DNA from: Corbicula japonica
Taxonomy: Eukaryota; Mollusca; Bivalvia; Venerida; Cyrenidae
Direction of reading: 5' to 3'
DNA length: 64,000 bases
Assembly: GCA_038501625.1 (NCBI GenBank)
Contig: JAZAYU010000085.1
Coordinates: 1,747,693-1,811,692 of the forward strand
In this document: piece after piece, positions 1 to 11,255 of the stretch
Numbering within the stretch: the stretch's first letter is position 1
Layout: each line of letters opens with the position of its first letter
The notes under the pieces: model-generated
Told to the model about the DNA's origin: nothing
Seen by the model: the letters and a program-made list of their open reading frames with translations, nothing else
Database searches by the model: none
Translations under genes and position numbers: made by a program

Positions 1-275
1 AAAACACAAGTTGTCCTGGTGAAATAGCTCCATTTAACCCACCCATCAGCTCAAAATTTTGCATGCAAAAGCAAACAAACATATAAAACATTAGAAGCTA
101 ATAGCATTGCATAGCCAAAAGGGCGGGTACTCAATGATCTTACTGAGACCAGAGCTCCTGGAGTCAAATCAGCAAGATCACGATGACAAGTTTAAAAGAA
201 ACAAATTGAGCTTCTAGGTTCTTATACTTCACTTATACACCTTCATAAACTCTTAAGGAATAAAAAATGCAGAAA
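1..275 (+). repeat. Dispersed repeat R1, copy 1 (cut by window edge)
   Basis: This stretch aligns along its length with 19628-19905. Shared blocks include AAGTTGTC, TTGCATGCAAA, ACAAACATATAAAACAT, GGGCGGGTACTCAATGATC and CTTCATAAACTCTT. It corresponds to the 3' half of the family; the 5' half would lie left of the window. No coding potential is seen. The class (retroposon or DNA element) is not known. Confidence 0.8.
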
Positions 276-727
276 AAATAATTTATGGGGAAAACATGAT
301 GCAAAATTAGAAATAAAATGTAACCTCTGAAAGGCATCCCAGGTCATTTTATCATGCGGAGTCCTTGAAAGCTTTGAAAACTCTCCAATTATATGTGTTG
401 AAGACCATTATTTGTTTGGCTCCAAAATACAGCTCCAAAATTCATTCCAAAATGATACTTATATTTTCCAAGCACATTTGTATGTATAAATTTTAAATAA
501 TGCATGAACCGTTTTCAATTAATACCTGCCTACCTACATACCTACCGACCAACTGACCGATCACGAATTCACAAATAAACAAATATCTGATGAAAGAAAT
601 CATGCGTACATGATGGAAGCACATTTATTTGTAAGAAAATGTAACACATATAAAGAAATTCATATAATATAAAGCACAAGGTGAAAAAAGCATATGTGTA
701 ATCATCGCTATTTGTGTACAATTTAAG
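276..727. other. AT-rich intergenic DNA, nothing recognised
   Basis: It contains a short CCTACCTACATACCTACCGACC microsatellite-like stretch near 525-560 and no open frame of note. Confidence 0.5.
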
Positions 728-1257
728 TCACATCAATATTTGCAATTGTTCCGTCTTCTCTGATAACGTGTCGCGATTTTCGTTCAGGAAGATTATCCCG
801 TCGACTAATTCACTCGATAGCGTGTTACGCAGTTTTTTATCAGGAGGCCCGCCGTGAAGAAGATCCTTTCTCAAGGAACAGAGGTCAACTGGAGGTAGCC
901 GGAACTGTAAAGACTGGCCTAGCGAGTATGCAATCTTCAGAAACTGTGATTGTTTTCCTTCCGCCGCTGGACGGGTTTACGTCGCTGTCCATCTTCTCCG
1001 TTAGATACGTAACACTTCATCTCATCGATTGCATTTGAGTTTTGAGTAGTGTACGTGATGAAGCTCAGATTGCGTCGTTACGGAGCTGGCTGACTTGGCT
1101 CTCTGGCAGAAACCTTCAGTAGCATATCGTCTAGGCGACTCTCTAGGGCATCTTCGGCGATCTTCCGTTGTTTCGCTGAGAGGAATAAATATTTCACGCG
1201 TTTCGATAGTAATAGCGTGAAATTATTGTCTATCGCGTTACGTATACATAAGGGTGA
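728..1257 (-). pseudogene. Decayed protein-coding block, family unknown
   Basis: Read on the minus strand from about 1257 down to a TGA at 728-730, a protein-like sequence continues with only two breaks: an in-frame TAA at 1078-1080 and a one-base frameshift near 940-960. The reconstructed stretch is about 175 codons, hydrophilic and rich in Lys, Arg, Glu, Ser and Leu, and includes AKQRKIAEDALESRLDD and, near the end, LRNTLSSELVDGIIFLNEN. GC content is clearly above the flanks, as expected of former coding DNA. A CACTAG acceptor-like site sits at the upstream edge, so this may be a terminal exon. I do not recognise the family. It could belong to a host gene that decayed or to an old transposon. 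Confidence 0.4.
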
Positions 1258-1828
1258 CTAGTGGTCAGTTTGTGTATTGAAGCCTAGCGCTAGCATGATG
1301 TGTTGTCTATAATGTGTAAAGAGGGTCATTCTACCAGACGACTTCACAGCGATACGTTGTGCAATTGTTATTCGTTTTTGTTTAAATTCCTTTGCAATTT
1401 TATTTGTACATAGTGTATTAGCATGAATGGAAACATACGTCTTCGCAAAATATGAGGTCCAACATAAAGCGATCTGACATCTGACAAACGGACACAGGTT
1501 TCCACAAAATAAAACTAAGATGGTTTTTCCTGGGCGAGTCGGGTTGCGCAGCGAGCCAATTTCATGTTTTGAAAACTTATTGCAAGTAGCTAAAATTCAA
1601 GTATATTGGCACAGACGTATGTTATCATAATTTAAAAAAAAATAGCAAGGCTTTTTCAAAACAATTATTTTATCCATGGTTGTAAATTTTTGGATTTGAG
1701 AAAGTGTGTATCAGTATTTTAAAATATCGTTTGTATACATTTTTGTTTGTTGTTTAGCCATGTTAGATTGGCTCAAGCATAGTTATGTAATAGAAGAATG
1801 GCATTTTAATGCAGTTTTATGAGTATAT
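1258..1828. other. AT-rich stretch between two possible minus-strand coding blocks
   Basis: No convincing open frame is seen. If 1829-2062 and 728-1257 are exons of one minus-strand gene, this would be its intron, but that is not shown. Confidence 0.35.
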
Positions 1829-2062
1829 TTAATCGTTATCGTACATTTTCCTCTGCAAATCTCGAAATAAACGCTCGTCTGGCCTTGCATATGGTGTTGT
1901 GTTTTTTATTGGAGTATAGCAAAGACTGGTAGATTCTTGAAGCGAGGGTCTAGAAGTGCGGCCAGTACTGGTGTCGGCGGTGTCCTCTGAATCCGGCTGG
2001 AAGCGACATATCAACTCTGACCTTAATGAGTCAAGGCGCGTAGCTCTGAGTACGCAGAACAC
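1829..2062 (-). CDS. Possible terminal exon of an unknown minus-strand gene
   Basis: An open frame of 77 codons ends at a TAA at 1829-1831. Its composition (PDSEDTADTSTGRTSRPS, then PYARPDERLFRDLQRKMYDN) looks more like real protein than chance translation of AT-rich DNA. The first codon counted is GTG, so the true 5' edge is probably a splice acceptor further upstream. No domain is recognised. It may belong to the same decayed gene or element as 728-1257. This could still be a chance frame. Confidence 0.25.
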   Translation of the reverse strand: MFCVLRATRLDSLRSELICRFQPDSEDTADTSTGRTSRPSLQESTSLCYTPIKNTTPYARPDERLFRDLQRKMYDND

Positions 2063-2268
2063 GCAGCTGCGTACTCATTGGACCAGAAAATCGTAAAAAT
2101 ACAAACGCCAAAAAAGCAACAAAAATTTGGGCCTGATGAGGGGGTCGTGAGTAGGGGTGTATGAAACAAAACCGAGTTATTTTTCGCAAAATAACATTGT
2201 GAAACTAACTCGACACAAATTAGCTGAACAATAAAACAACTGTTACTACTGATTATACCGGGATTATA

Positions 2269-2572
2269 TTGCCGGGAGTCCAAACTTCCAAATTATCGAC
2301 TATAGTATTAAACTACAGTCACAGGTTATATAAGATTAACAATGTCTTAGAATTTAGTTCAATAAACTTTACTAGAACAATAGCAAAACATGTTTCTCCC
2401 AGTGACTACAAAAGGAAAATTTGACATTCATGTTTGAATTGTTTATAACTATTGTTTTAGTAAAGTTTATTGAACCAAATTCTAAGACATTGTTAACCTT
2501 GATATAGACAACCTTCCTGTCACTGTAGTTTAATACTATGGTGGATAATTTGGAAGTTTGGACTCCCGGCAA
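2269..2572. mobile_element. Palindromic MITE with TA target duplication (304 bp)
   Basis: Two arms of about 115 bp are reverse complements. The outer ends are TTGCCGGGAGTCC and GGACTCCCGGCAA, and each is bordered by TA (2267-2268 and 2573-2574). The arms hold AACAATGTCTTAGAATTT and TTCAATAAACTTTACTA and their complements. No transposase is present. TA flanks with long inverted repeats are typical of non-autonomous Tc1/mariner-type elements. Confidence 0.8.
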
Positions 2573-2574
2573 TA

Positions 2575-3581
2575 AGGCTACACTCAGTGAGAGAAATTGT
2601 TTCATATTTCTAATTTTTTATAATTCCTGATTGACCTGTAACATTTATATGCCCTATAATTGATATCTGAAGTAATAAGAAGATTTATAATTATTAAATA
2701 ACATGAAATTTTATGAAAATAGGAAACCACACTCCCCCCAACTTTAACAATATATTGTGACAAATGATACCACCTTAATGTCAATGCACTGAGCACAGCC
2801 GACACGCCACTCACAATGTCCCACTCGCTGTCTTTCAGGAGAAAAGCCGCTTCGTTCTTCTTGGTGACAGAAAAATAATAATGGACTTGAAAACACAAAA
2901 GGGCATTCGGCACATTCGGTTATAAAAATATCATTGGCGGATATTTTGAACTTGTTTTGCATGTCTAGAAATATCTGTTTAAAGGAAAGGGAATCTGTTG
3001 AATTTGTCACAAAAAAAAAAGACAAAACAACACAAAAAAACACCAACGGCCTTTTTTGATGGTGCATACGATGATTAATGAAGAACATAAAATGCATTTA
3101 GGTACAATGATATACAAATGTTATAAAAATTTACATTATAAAATAAGATTTCTTCATTTTTACATTCTTCACACTACTAAAAATAACAATTTATAAATGT
3201 CAAAACACCTTATGGTACTTGGCAGCTTTAAACATATGAAATTGACATGAAAGTTTATTATTGCAATGAAGTTTTCCATATATACAATGTATTTAAAGCC
3301 ATTTAACATCCAACATTTTTTACAATTTTTTTGGGCTTAAGAGGTCGCAAACATTGCAAATGGCGAAAAACAAGCTAAAATTTCAAAAATGAATTTTGGG
3401 GGAAATACTTATTGCCACCTAGATTTTAATAAAGAAATGTATTTAGCTATGGATGTAATAAATGTTTGCAAGGTCAGTTTAGTCTAATTCATGTTCTAAT
3501 TACCAAGCACATACTAAAACAAAAGAAAAACCGTTTGCATGAGAACTCTGAAATTCATGAACAATATACCAAAGCAACTCA
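2575..3581. other. AT-rich intergenic DNA
   Basis: Several short minus-strand frames (2602-3097) exist, but they are low-complexity and overlap one another. No gene is supported. Confidence 0.45.
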
Positions 3582-3583
3582 TA

Positions 3584-3800
3584 CCTGAAATAAGTATATG
3601 CTGGTCTACAATGTTTAGTGCCAATTCGTCAAAATAATGTTAGGGTTTTCAAGAAATTCAAGGAAATCTTACTTCCTGTTTCAAAGTGAAAGTAGAAAGT
3701 GAAAGTAGGAAGTAAGTATTCCTTGAATTTCTTGAAAACCCTAACATTATTTTGACGAATTGGCACTAAACATTGTAGACCAGCATATACTTATTTCAGG
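3584..3800. mobile_element. Palindromic MITE with TA target duplication (217 bp)
   Basis: Near-perfect hairpin element. The left arm starts CCTGAAATAAGTATATGC and the right arm ends with its complement, GCATATACTTATTTCAGG, with TA on both sides (3582-3583, 3801-3802). The arms are about 95 bp around a purine-rich GAAAGTAGAAAGTGAAAGTA loop. It belongs to the same class as 2269-2572 but its sequence is different. Confidence 0.85.
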
Positions 3801-3802
3801 TA

Positions 3803-4612
3803 AAACTCTGAATCTTTACTGGTAACTCGTTCATTTAAATCAAACAAGTAGAGTCAAGTAAATTTTCTTTATATAGAGTCGGATGATCAAAACAAATCAC
3901 ATAAACTCTAAAGAACTTTTAACACCGACTCAAGCCTTTAACGCCAACTTATCATTATTTGTATCTCTAAAAATCCCCTCTACGTTGGTTGACTGTTTCA
4001 CTGCGCATGTCTGTACTTTCAGCAGACAGCGACAGTAGTAAACCAATTTTGTCTGGCGGCTAGAATCCTTAGCGAGTTTCAGTTATCTTTCCTTGAGGTT
4101 TAAATTAGGCGGTATTCCCCACGTTTACAAGTACATAGCAACACCAGCTAGTGTTAGGTTTAAAAATACAAAGAAATTGGAGTCATATTACAGATGTATG
4201 TTTACCATTATCCCAACTGGGTTGCTGATAGCAATTTGATGCCACTCAACCTGGTCACTGATTTATTGCCATACATATGTTTGGAATGCCTACATTACTG
4301 TGATATGTTAAACCTTCGAGTTGCACAAATTCTGCACAATGTTTGCCATATAATGTTGTTCAGTGCGCTGTTTACACCTTCCAGTTGCTGATTTAAAAAG
4401 TATCGGCTGTACTTCTTCTAATCTTTATCACAAATACTAAGTGCATATTTACTCGATCATGCTTTATCCCTGTCAAGGTTTATCATGAATTATTTTGATG
4501 AGCAATAAGCCTTGTTGATTAGCAGCTTGAGAGAAAGTTTTTAAAATAGATACGGAGAGCAAGTGTGACGTCATCCAGCAGCCAATCAGATGCCTCTAGA
4601 TTTTGGTTTACA
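3803..4612. other. Intergenic DNA, nothing recognised
   Basis: AT-rich, with no frame or repeat that I can support. Confidence 0.45.
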
Positions 4613-4888
4613 ACTATGGTATACCATTTGGGTCAAAAGTTAGTGTTCAGGTGCACCTATATTTCAAATATAGGTGCACCTACAATTTTTATAGGTGCAC
4701 CTTTACTTTTCATAGGTGCACCTATATTTATAGGTGCACCTATACATTGAAATGGAGGTGCACCTATATTTAATGGTGCACCTATACCTTGAAATGGAGG
4801 TGCACCTATATTTACAGGTGCACCTATACCTTGAAATGGAGGTGCACCTATAAATATAGGTGCACCTGTAAATTTATAGGTGCACCTA
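4613..4888 (+). repeat. GGTGCACC palindrome array, copy 1
   Basis: Twelve GGTGCACC (or near) palindromes lie between 4650 and 4886, most embedded in TAGGTGCACCTA and separated by 8-20 bp AT spacers such as TATTTATA or TACCTTGAAATGGA. The start of the array forms a perfect inverted repeat of GGTGCACCTATATTT around a single C. The left border carries TGGTATACCATTTGGGTC, which also borders copy 2 (6829-7080) in the opposite orientation. Confidence 0.9.
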
Positions 4889-5227
4889 CAACAAATGAAG
4901 AGATTTTCCATCAACCAATAAGATTGTCCGTTTCATACGATAGTTTAAAGTTTTCGTAAAGCACTAAGCTACTTCGTTAGGAATCAGCAATATTTATACA
5001 TCTCTGCAATTAGATATAAGAATTTTTGTGAGTTTATAAAAAATATTCTCTGTTTGCTTGCACGTGAACATCGAATATGAGTTGAAATCCGTATTCGTTT
5101 TACATGTAATAAGGTTTTCATAATTTCAAATAGAATTGTATAAATTGATTAGACTTTCTTAAAGTTCATAAAGCCAAAATTTCGGAAAAAGTTTAGTATT
5201 TGAATAATGCTACATTTGGAGGAAAAA
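4889..5227. other. AT-rich intergenic DNA
   Basis: Nothing recognised. Confidence 0.45.
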
Positions 5228-5425
5228 CAATTTAACCCTTTAAGGCATATATACACTTTAATTGCATGGGTGAACAGTGTAGATCCAGATCAGACGACAT
5301 ATCCTTGCCGTCAGATAAGGATATACACTGCTTTTCAGACTAATTACATTATTTCTGATACAGACCGGAAAATGCTGATCCAGATCAGACAGTATGGATG
5401 TGCCAGATATCTGGATCTACACATA
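5228..5425. repeat. GATC-rich palindromic repeat R2, isolated copy
   Basis: It matches the family that crowds the RMC1 introns: GTGTAGATCCAGATCAGAC, a TTTCTGAT-type linker, then GATCCAGATCAGACAG and TGGATCTACAC. This copy is diverged. Confidence 0.75.
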
Positions 5426-6828
5426 ATTTCAAATTGAATTGTATGAATTTATTACACTTTCTTAAAAGTTTACAAATTGACATTTCTGAGAAAACAACAA
5501 CAACAAAACAATGTTAAAAACAGTGTTATATGGTTTTTTTTTATTTAAAAAAAATCAAGCAATGGTACTATTTACTGTTTTATTATTGGACGCAAAAATA
5601 CCATAAGGACCATATATTTATTGCATATATAACTAATTTAATTTTTACTTTTTTCCTATAATTTTTATTTTATGCTTTAATATAACAAACAAAATTAATT
5701 TAGTGATACAAGAATATTCAGAAATTTACACAGAAATGCCATGTACATGTATAAAGTATCATCAACACCAACTCTGCTGCATGGTTACTGATAAACCTTG
5801 TTAATTAAACATTCACCTCTTTCGAATTTACGCAATTAGAGAAGGTTAATAGGGTCATGCGGTCAAACTGAGGGCATTTCTGGACAGTTGTGTAGAAATA
5901 TTGAAAAGTGGAAATTTGCTGCATGATTACGGGAAAACGATTACCAGTAGTCCAGTATACGTAATTAGAAACATTTAGCGGCTTAAACTGTTTGCAGAGC
6001 CAGATTAAATAAACTGATATTTATCATTCTGAAGTATCTCAATTTGTCTAATAACGAACATTATATGCCCATGAATTATTATGTTTATACTAGCGATGAT
6101 TGGCAGAGATCCTTTGGATGTACTGGAAAAAAATCAAACCATACCAATCTGTTACAGGAGAGTTTCGTAATACTAGTTTTAGAGATAGTACTTTACATAT
6201 CAAACGCAAGTGATCCCAGATGTAGATGGGACGTTACCAGCTAGTGCTTCAAGTGTTTTAAAAGAATGAATTGCATTTATCTGTACAAACTATTTTGTTC
6301 AAATAAATTTATTACGAGAATGTATATACCTTGGCAGAAGACATCAAATGTCTGTATCCACAAAACCATGGTACATGCACTAGTGTTGTACTATTCGCGG
6401 TAGAGGAAAGTGCTCGCAGGAGCCACAGTCGCGGCCCTAATATTTCGACAAGACGGTTGGCGCTTATGCCATGCAATATTAAAACAATAAAATCGTGTCA
6501 AGATCGTCGTTTTATTCACATGAAAATCTTTATCGGCTTAGCTTATTCCAGGGTATATTCAATCAATAGTAATTAAAGAGACCCTGCTTATTCACAGTCA
6601 TATTTCCACGTCCAGGAAACAGTGATGTTTCATCGCATCACATTAAACCTAACATTTGTGGGGCGTTAAATACCACCTGGCAAAATGTACTCGATAGTAA
6701 GATTAAAGATCTAAAATGTGTAAGGCGGGCTATAACGTAGGCGCTCAAGTATTGGTATGTCAATCACGCTCAAGTATTGGGAAATAGCGTTTTCGTTTTG
6801 TTAGCCGTTCTGTTATTGGCTAGAATGT
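5426..6828. other. AT-rich intergenic DNA upstream of MANBAL
   Basis: Short frames at 6044-6244 and 6331-6576 show no recognisable domain and are treated as chance. Confidence 0.4.
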
Positions 6829-7080
6829 AATGGGTCAAAAATAATATAGGTGCACCTACAATTTTTATAGGTGCACCTTGACTTTTTATAGGTGCAACTA
6901 TATTTATAGGTGCACCTATACCTTGAAATGGAGGTGCACCTATATTTATAGGTGCACCTATACCTTGAAATGGAGGTGAACCTATAAATTATAGGTGCAC
7001 CTATAAAAAGTATAGGTGCACCTATAAAAACTGCAGGTGCACCTATATTTGAAATCTTTTGACCCAAATGGTATACCATA
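6829..7080 (-). repeat. GGTGCACC palindrome array, copy 2 (inverted)
   Basis: About ten GGTGCACC-type palindromes (two with one mutation, GGTGCAAC and GGTGAACC) lie between 6849 and 7043. The right edge, GACCCAAATGGTATACCA, is the reverse complement of the left edge of copy 1, and the left edge carries a second GGGTCAAAA, so the unit has loosely inverted ends. It ends about 110 bp before the MANBAL start codon region and may lie in its promoter or 5' UTR. Confidence 0.9.
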
Positions 7081-7192
7081 TACAACAGTCGTTTATTTTC
7101 TGATAACGACGGAGAAAGAGTCTACTACGTTGGTTGATCGGTCTTGACTGTAGAACATGTTCTTATGATCTAAAATTAATCGAACATTCAAA

Positions 7193-7321
7193 ATGGCGCT
7201 TACCATAGATGAACCAACTTTTTTCGATAATTTTCTTTATTATGGGCTATTCGTTGGAGCGATCTTCCAGATTGTGTGCATTTTTGCAGTAGTATTTATT
7301 CCTCACAGTGAAAATGAAGAG
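7193..7321 (+). CDS. MANBAL: MANBAL, first coding exon
   Basis: The exon runs from ATG at 7193 to GAAGAG followed by a GTGAGT donor at 7322: 43 codons, ending in phase 0. The peptide has EPTFFDNFLYYGLFVGAIFQ followed by a hydrophobic run and FIPHS. This is the signature of MANBAL (UPF0239 family), whose vertebrate form has [20 protein letters not shown]. The family is a small single-span membrane protein of about 85 residues with a Lys-rich tail; its function is not established. The residues seen cover the N-terminus and the transmembrane segment (about 17-36). I found no downstream exon for the Lys-rich tail, so the gene is partial here. Its intron carries a LINE end and a pearl-like element. 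Confidence 0.85.
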
Positions 7322-7438
7322 GTGAGTTTAATTTCAATTTAAAGATCATCTTCCATAATGATCGAATATTTTACATTTAAATTACTTAACAACATAGATG
7401 ACTATAATTATGAAAACCTATTCAAGTTATCCATAAGT

Positions 7439-7633
7439 TCAACTAGAGGGTATCAATTCAAGTTACAGAAACCCAGACACAGCACAACCGTTACCCTCAA
7501 TATGTTTCCTGCACGCATAGTTAATTTTTGAAACTCACTGCCTCAGCATGTAGTATTAGCTAAAAATGTGAATGTATTCAAGAATCTATTTGATCAGCAT
7601 TTTCAACATGTCATGTACGAGTGGAATGACTAA
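7439..7633 (+). mobile_element. LINE 3' end fragment (reverse-transcriptase protein C-terminus)
   Basis: Sixty-four codons in one frame end at TAA 7631-7633 with a single internal TGA. The peptide has TRGYQFKLQKPR and then FPARIVNF-stop-NSLPQHVV and VFKNLFDQHF, the usual ending of CR1/L2/Jockey-like LINE proteins (NRVVNIWNSLP, then a short FK.LD segment). It is severely 5'-truncated and inactive, inside the MANBAL intron. Confidence 0.7.
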
Positions 7634-8806
7634 AACATATATAGCTCAGAGCTGTAATTCTTCAAAATTTATATACCAATCACCACTTACTTTTTGAGAA
7701 GACTGAAGGGGGAAGCTTTTGTTTGAAATCATTACCCAAAGAAGGAGGGGTTTCATAAGGTCTATGACCTTTCCAATGAACTCTACAGCATCCTACAGGT
7801 ATCCTACAGGAATAGGCCAAGTAGCAGCCTGGAACGCCGTATTATCGGCGTACTTGTTTTATTTATCTATGATGCGTATGTATTTTAATAATATAACAAT
7901 AGGTGCTACCTATAATGGGGAAAGCTAGTTTTTAATACCTAACATACAAAATAAATATAACTAAGATGTGTTGCACTGTACAAAATTACGGTATTATGAC
8001 CAATTAGCTATATGGCCCAGGCAATGCAGCCCAGGATTTTCAGATGTTTAGGTCTAGGACAGCGGACAACATGACCCTGTAGAGACTGTATCAGATGTAT
8101 GAAATCAAAACAAGAAATACTTTATAAGTTTATGGCCCATCAAACCAATTTTTTTTTTCAACAGCTATTAACCATAGAGAATACTTGCAAATTTATTAAA
8201 CCAATTCAGGCTTTACTTTCACGAGCTTTTAGAACAAAGAACAGTGGTCCTTGTGTAATCTTTGATCATTTTGAAAGAAAAGACACTTTCTTTTTTAATT
8301 GGTAACAAAACTGTAATTTAAACAGCATGTCTTTTTTTATTTATTTACAAATTCATCAAAAAAGCAAAATAGACAGTGCTCATGTAGCATGTACTAACTG
8401 TAGTTTATGATGTTTGATTTTGAACTTTTGTGAAAGATATACAGCTTTTTTTAAAATTTGGGTTGTATTGTCTTAACACTGGGCAGTCTTGTCCATCATT
8501 CTGGGCGGAAACTTTCACCAATCCATGTCTTAGGTCTGCCTCTCTAAGCTGTTGTCTGGGGCATATCGACATGAGACATATTGTCCATAAACCACTGTAC
8601 CTTTTCATATTGTAGATTTTGGAAAATAAAACATGTTCAGTGCAAAACTAATGCAGTTGAGAAAAACAACTGCCATCTCCAGGGACATGCAAGGATTTGT
8701 ATTGAGTGCCAGCTATATCAACAGTGCCAAAACTATTTGTAAATTTTTCCAAGTTGTTAAAACATTACCTGATTGGCTACAATTTGTTTTGTTTTGTCAT
8801 TTTGTT
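7634..8806. other. MANBAL intron or downstream DNA
   Basis: Short overlapping frames on both strands (8099-8305, 8405-8615, 8633-8827) show no domain. Nothing else is recognised. Confidence 0.4.
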
Positions 8807-10288
8807 AGCTCACCTGTCACAAAGTGACAGGGTGAGCTTTTGTGACCGCCTGATGTCCGTCGTCCGTCGTGCGTCGTCCGTCGTCAACAATTGCTTCAAT
8901 CGACTTCTTCTCTGAAACGGCTTGGCCAATTTTGATGAAACTTGCCACGGATGTTCCTTGCATGAAGCTCTTCCAAAGTTGTTCAAAGAAATCAATTCCA
9001 TGCAGAACTCTGGTTGCCATGGCAACCGAAAGGAAAAACTTTAAAAATCTTCTTGTCTGAAACCACAAGGCCTAGAGCTTAGATATTTGGCATTTAGCAT
9101 CCTCTAGTGGAGCTCTACAAAGATTGTTCAAATTATTTCCCTGGGGTCAAAATTGGCCCCGCCCCAGGGGTCACTTCATTTTACATAGACTTATATAGGA
9201 AAAACTTTAAAAATCTTCTTGTCTGAAACCACAAGGCATAGAGCTTAGATATTTGGCATTTAGCACCCTCTAGTGGAACTCTACAAAGATTGTTCAAATT
9301 ATTTCCCTGGGGTCAAAATTGGCCCCGCCCCAGGGGTCACTTCATTTTATATAGACTTATATAGGAAAGGCTTTAAAAATCTTCTTGTCTGAAACCACAA
9401 GGCCTAGAGCTTAGATATTTGGCATTTAGCATCCTCTAGTGGAACTCTACAAAGATTGTTCATATTATTTCCCTAGGGTAAAAATTGGCCCCGCCCCAGG
9501 GGTCACTTCATTTTACATAGACTTATATAGGAAAAACTTTAAAAATCTTCTTGTCTGAAACCACAAGGCCTAGAGCTTAGATATATGGCATTTAGCATCC
9601 TCTAGTGGAACTCTACAAAGATTGTTCAAATGATTTCCCTAGGTTCAAAATTGGCCCCGCCCCAGGGGTCACTTCATTTTGTATAGACTTATATAGGAAA
9701 AACTTTAAAAATCTTCTTGTCTGAAACCACTAGGCCTAGAGCTTAGATATTTGGCATTTAGCACCCTCTAGTGGAACTCTACAAAGATTGTTCAAATGAT
9801 TTCCCTGGGGTCAAAATTGGCCCCACCCCAGGGGTCACTTTATTTTGCATAGACTTATATAGGAAAAACTTTAAAAATCTTCTTGTCTGAAACCACAAGG
9901 CCTAGAGTTTAGATATTTGGCATTTAGCACTCTCTAGTAGAACTATACAAAGATTGTTCAAATGATTTCCCTGGGGGTCAAAATTGGCCCTGTCGCAGGG
10001 GTCACTTCATTTTATATAGATTTATATATGAAAAACTTTAAAAATCTTCTTGTCTGAAACCACAAGGCCTAGAGCTTAGATATTTGGCATTTAGCATCCT
10101 CTATTGGAACTCTACAAAGATTGTTCAAATGATTTCCCTGGGGTCAAAATTGGCCCCGCCCCAGGGGTCACTTAATTTTACATAGACTTGTATAGGCAAA
10201 ACTTTAAAAATCTTCTTGTCTGAAACCAGAAGCTGAGAGTACTTTTGTACTCAGGTGAGCGATATAGGGCCATCATGGCCCTCTTGTT
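8807..10288 (+). mobile_element. Mollusc-type element with 166-bp tandem core (pearl-like)
   Basis: The left end is a hairpin, GCTCACCTGTCAC with its near complement GTGACAGGGTGAGC, followed by CCGTCGTCCGTCGTGCGTCG microsatellite and a unique segment. From about 9031 there are seven full units and one partial unit starting AGGAAAAACTTTAAAAATC (starts at 9031, 9197, 9363, 9529, 9695, 9861, 10028 and 10194; period 166-167 bp). The right end has CAGGTGAGCGATATAGGGCC and a GGGCCATCATGGCCC palindrome. This layout of unique ends around a 160-170 bp tandem core matches the 'pearl' elements described from bivalves and some non-autonomous Helitron-like elements. No protein is encoded. Confidence 0.8.
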
Positions 10289-11255
10289 TGAGATTTGATT
10301 GCATTATTGTGTTGTGTTTGTTAGTGTGTGTCTCTAGGTATATTGCTTTTATATATTTTATTGCAGATTAGAATGTATTAACACATTCCAGAGTGGTTAT
10401 TTTTAATTCCGTTGATTACATTTTTCATTATAATTTCTTGTGTTGTGTATGTGGTTCGCACATACTGGCATAACTTTTGTGTAGTTATGGTGAGTTTCAT
10501 TAGTAATACATTTTTTGTTGTTGACTTGTTGTTGACACAGTTCCACATTTACTGCTTTCTACACAATGATTTTTTTACAATCTTTGAATGTAAATGGTCA
10601 GTTGTGTGGTCAAATGAACAAATAATATCTGCATTTTTCTCTGTTTATGAATGTTTATTATTTTAATTTAACCTAACTGAAGTTTTTCGTTCAGACTGTC
10701 ACTGTGTTCATTTAGCAAAGCACATGATACTTTGAAATGTTAAAAGCATGGTTAGTGCTTTTAATAACTTTTGACACCAAAAAGTATTCTAAATGATTTA
10801 CACAAAACTTAAAATAAATACTTCTTAAACAGGCTATTTCCTGTTACCTATTAAAAGTTGAAAATGAAAAAGAAACAACACATGTAAAATTTTTAGGCTA
10901 ATAACATTCAATTGTGAATATGTAACCATTTAATTTATGTTTTATTGGAAAACTGGATATTTTTAAATCATTTTATACAAAAATCTCTAGTTACACATGA
11001 AAATGACTGTGAGTAACACTTTTGAGACTTCTCGATTGAGTAAAAATTATTTTTGTATTGCCACCGCAGTGCCTGGTTCTATCTTTCAACAGACTACCGC
11101 GATAGTGCGGATACCGCTTTTCAGACTGAAATCAATGTTTCGGTGATCTTCGGTTCAATTGTGACGGGTTATTGGTTTTTCATTTTAAAACAGACTGCGA
11201 AGTTTAGAGAATTAAGAGAACCAGTCTGGAATAATGGCGGCCTCCTTGCCGCTAG
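10289..11255. other. AT-rich DNA, no supported gene
   Basis: A segment at 10367-10489 has good splice-like edges (TTGCAG before, GTGAGT after) but no frame is open across it. A less AT-rich patch at 11060-11250 ends with ATGGCGGCC. Neither is supported as a gene. Confidence 0.4.

Noticed and set aside
10367..10489. Second exon of MANBAL (good acceptor and donor)
   Set aside because: Every frame across the segment has a stop, and the translation lacks the expected Lys-rich tail.
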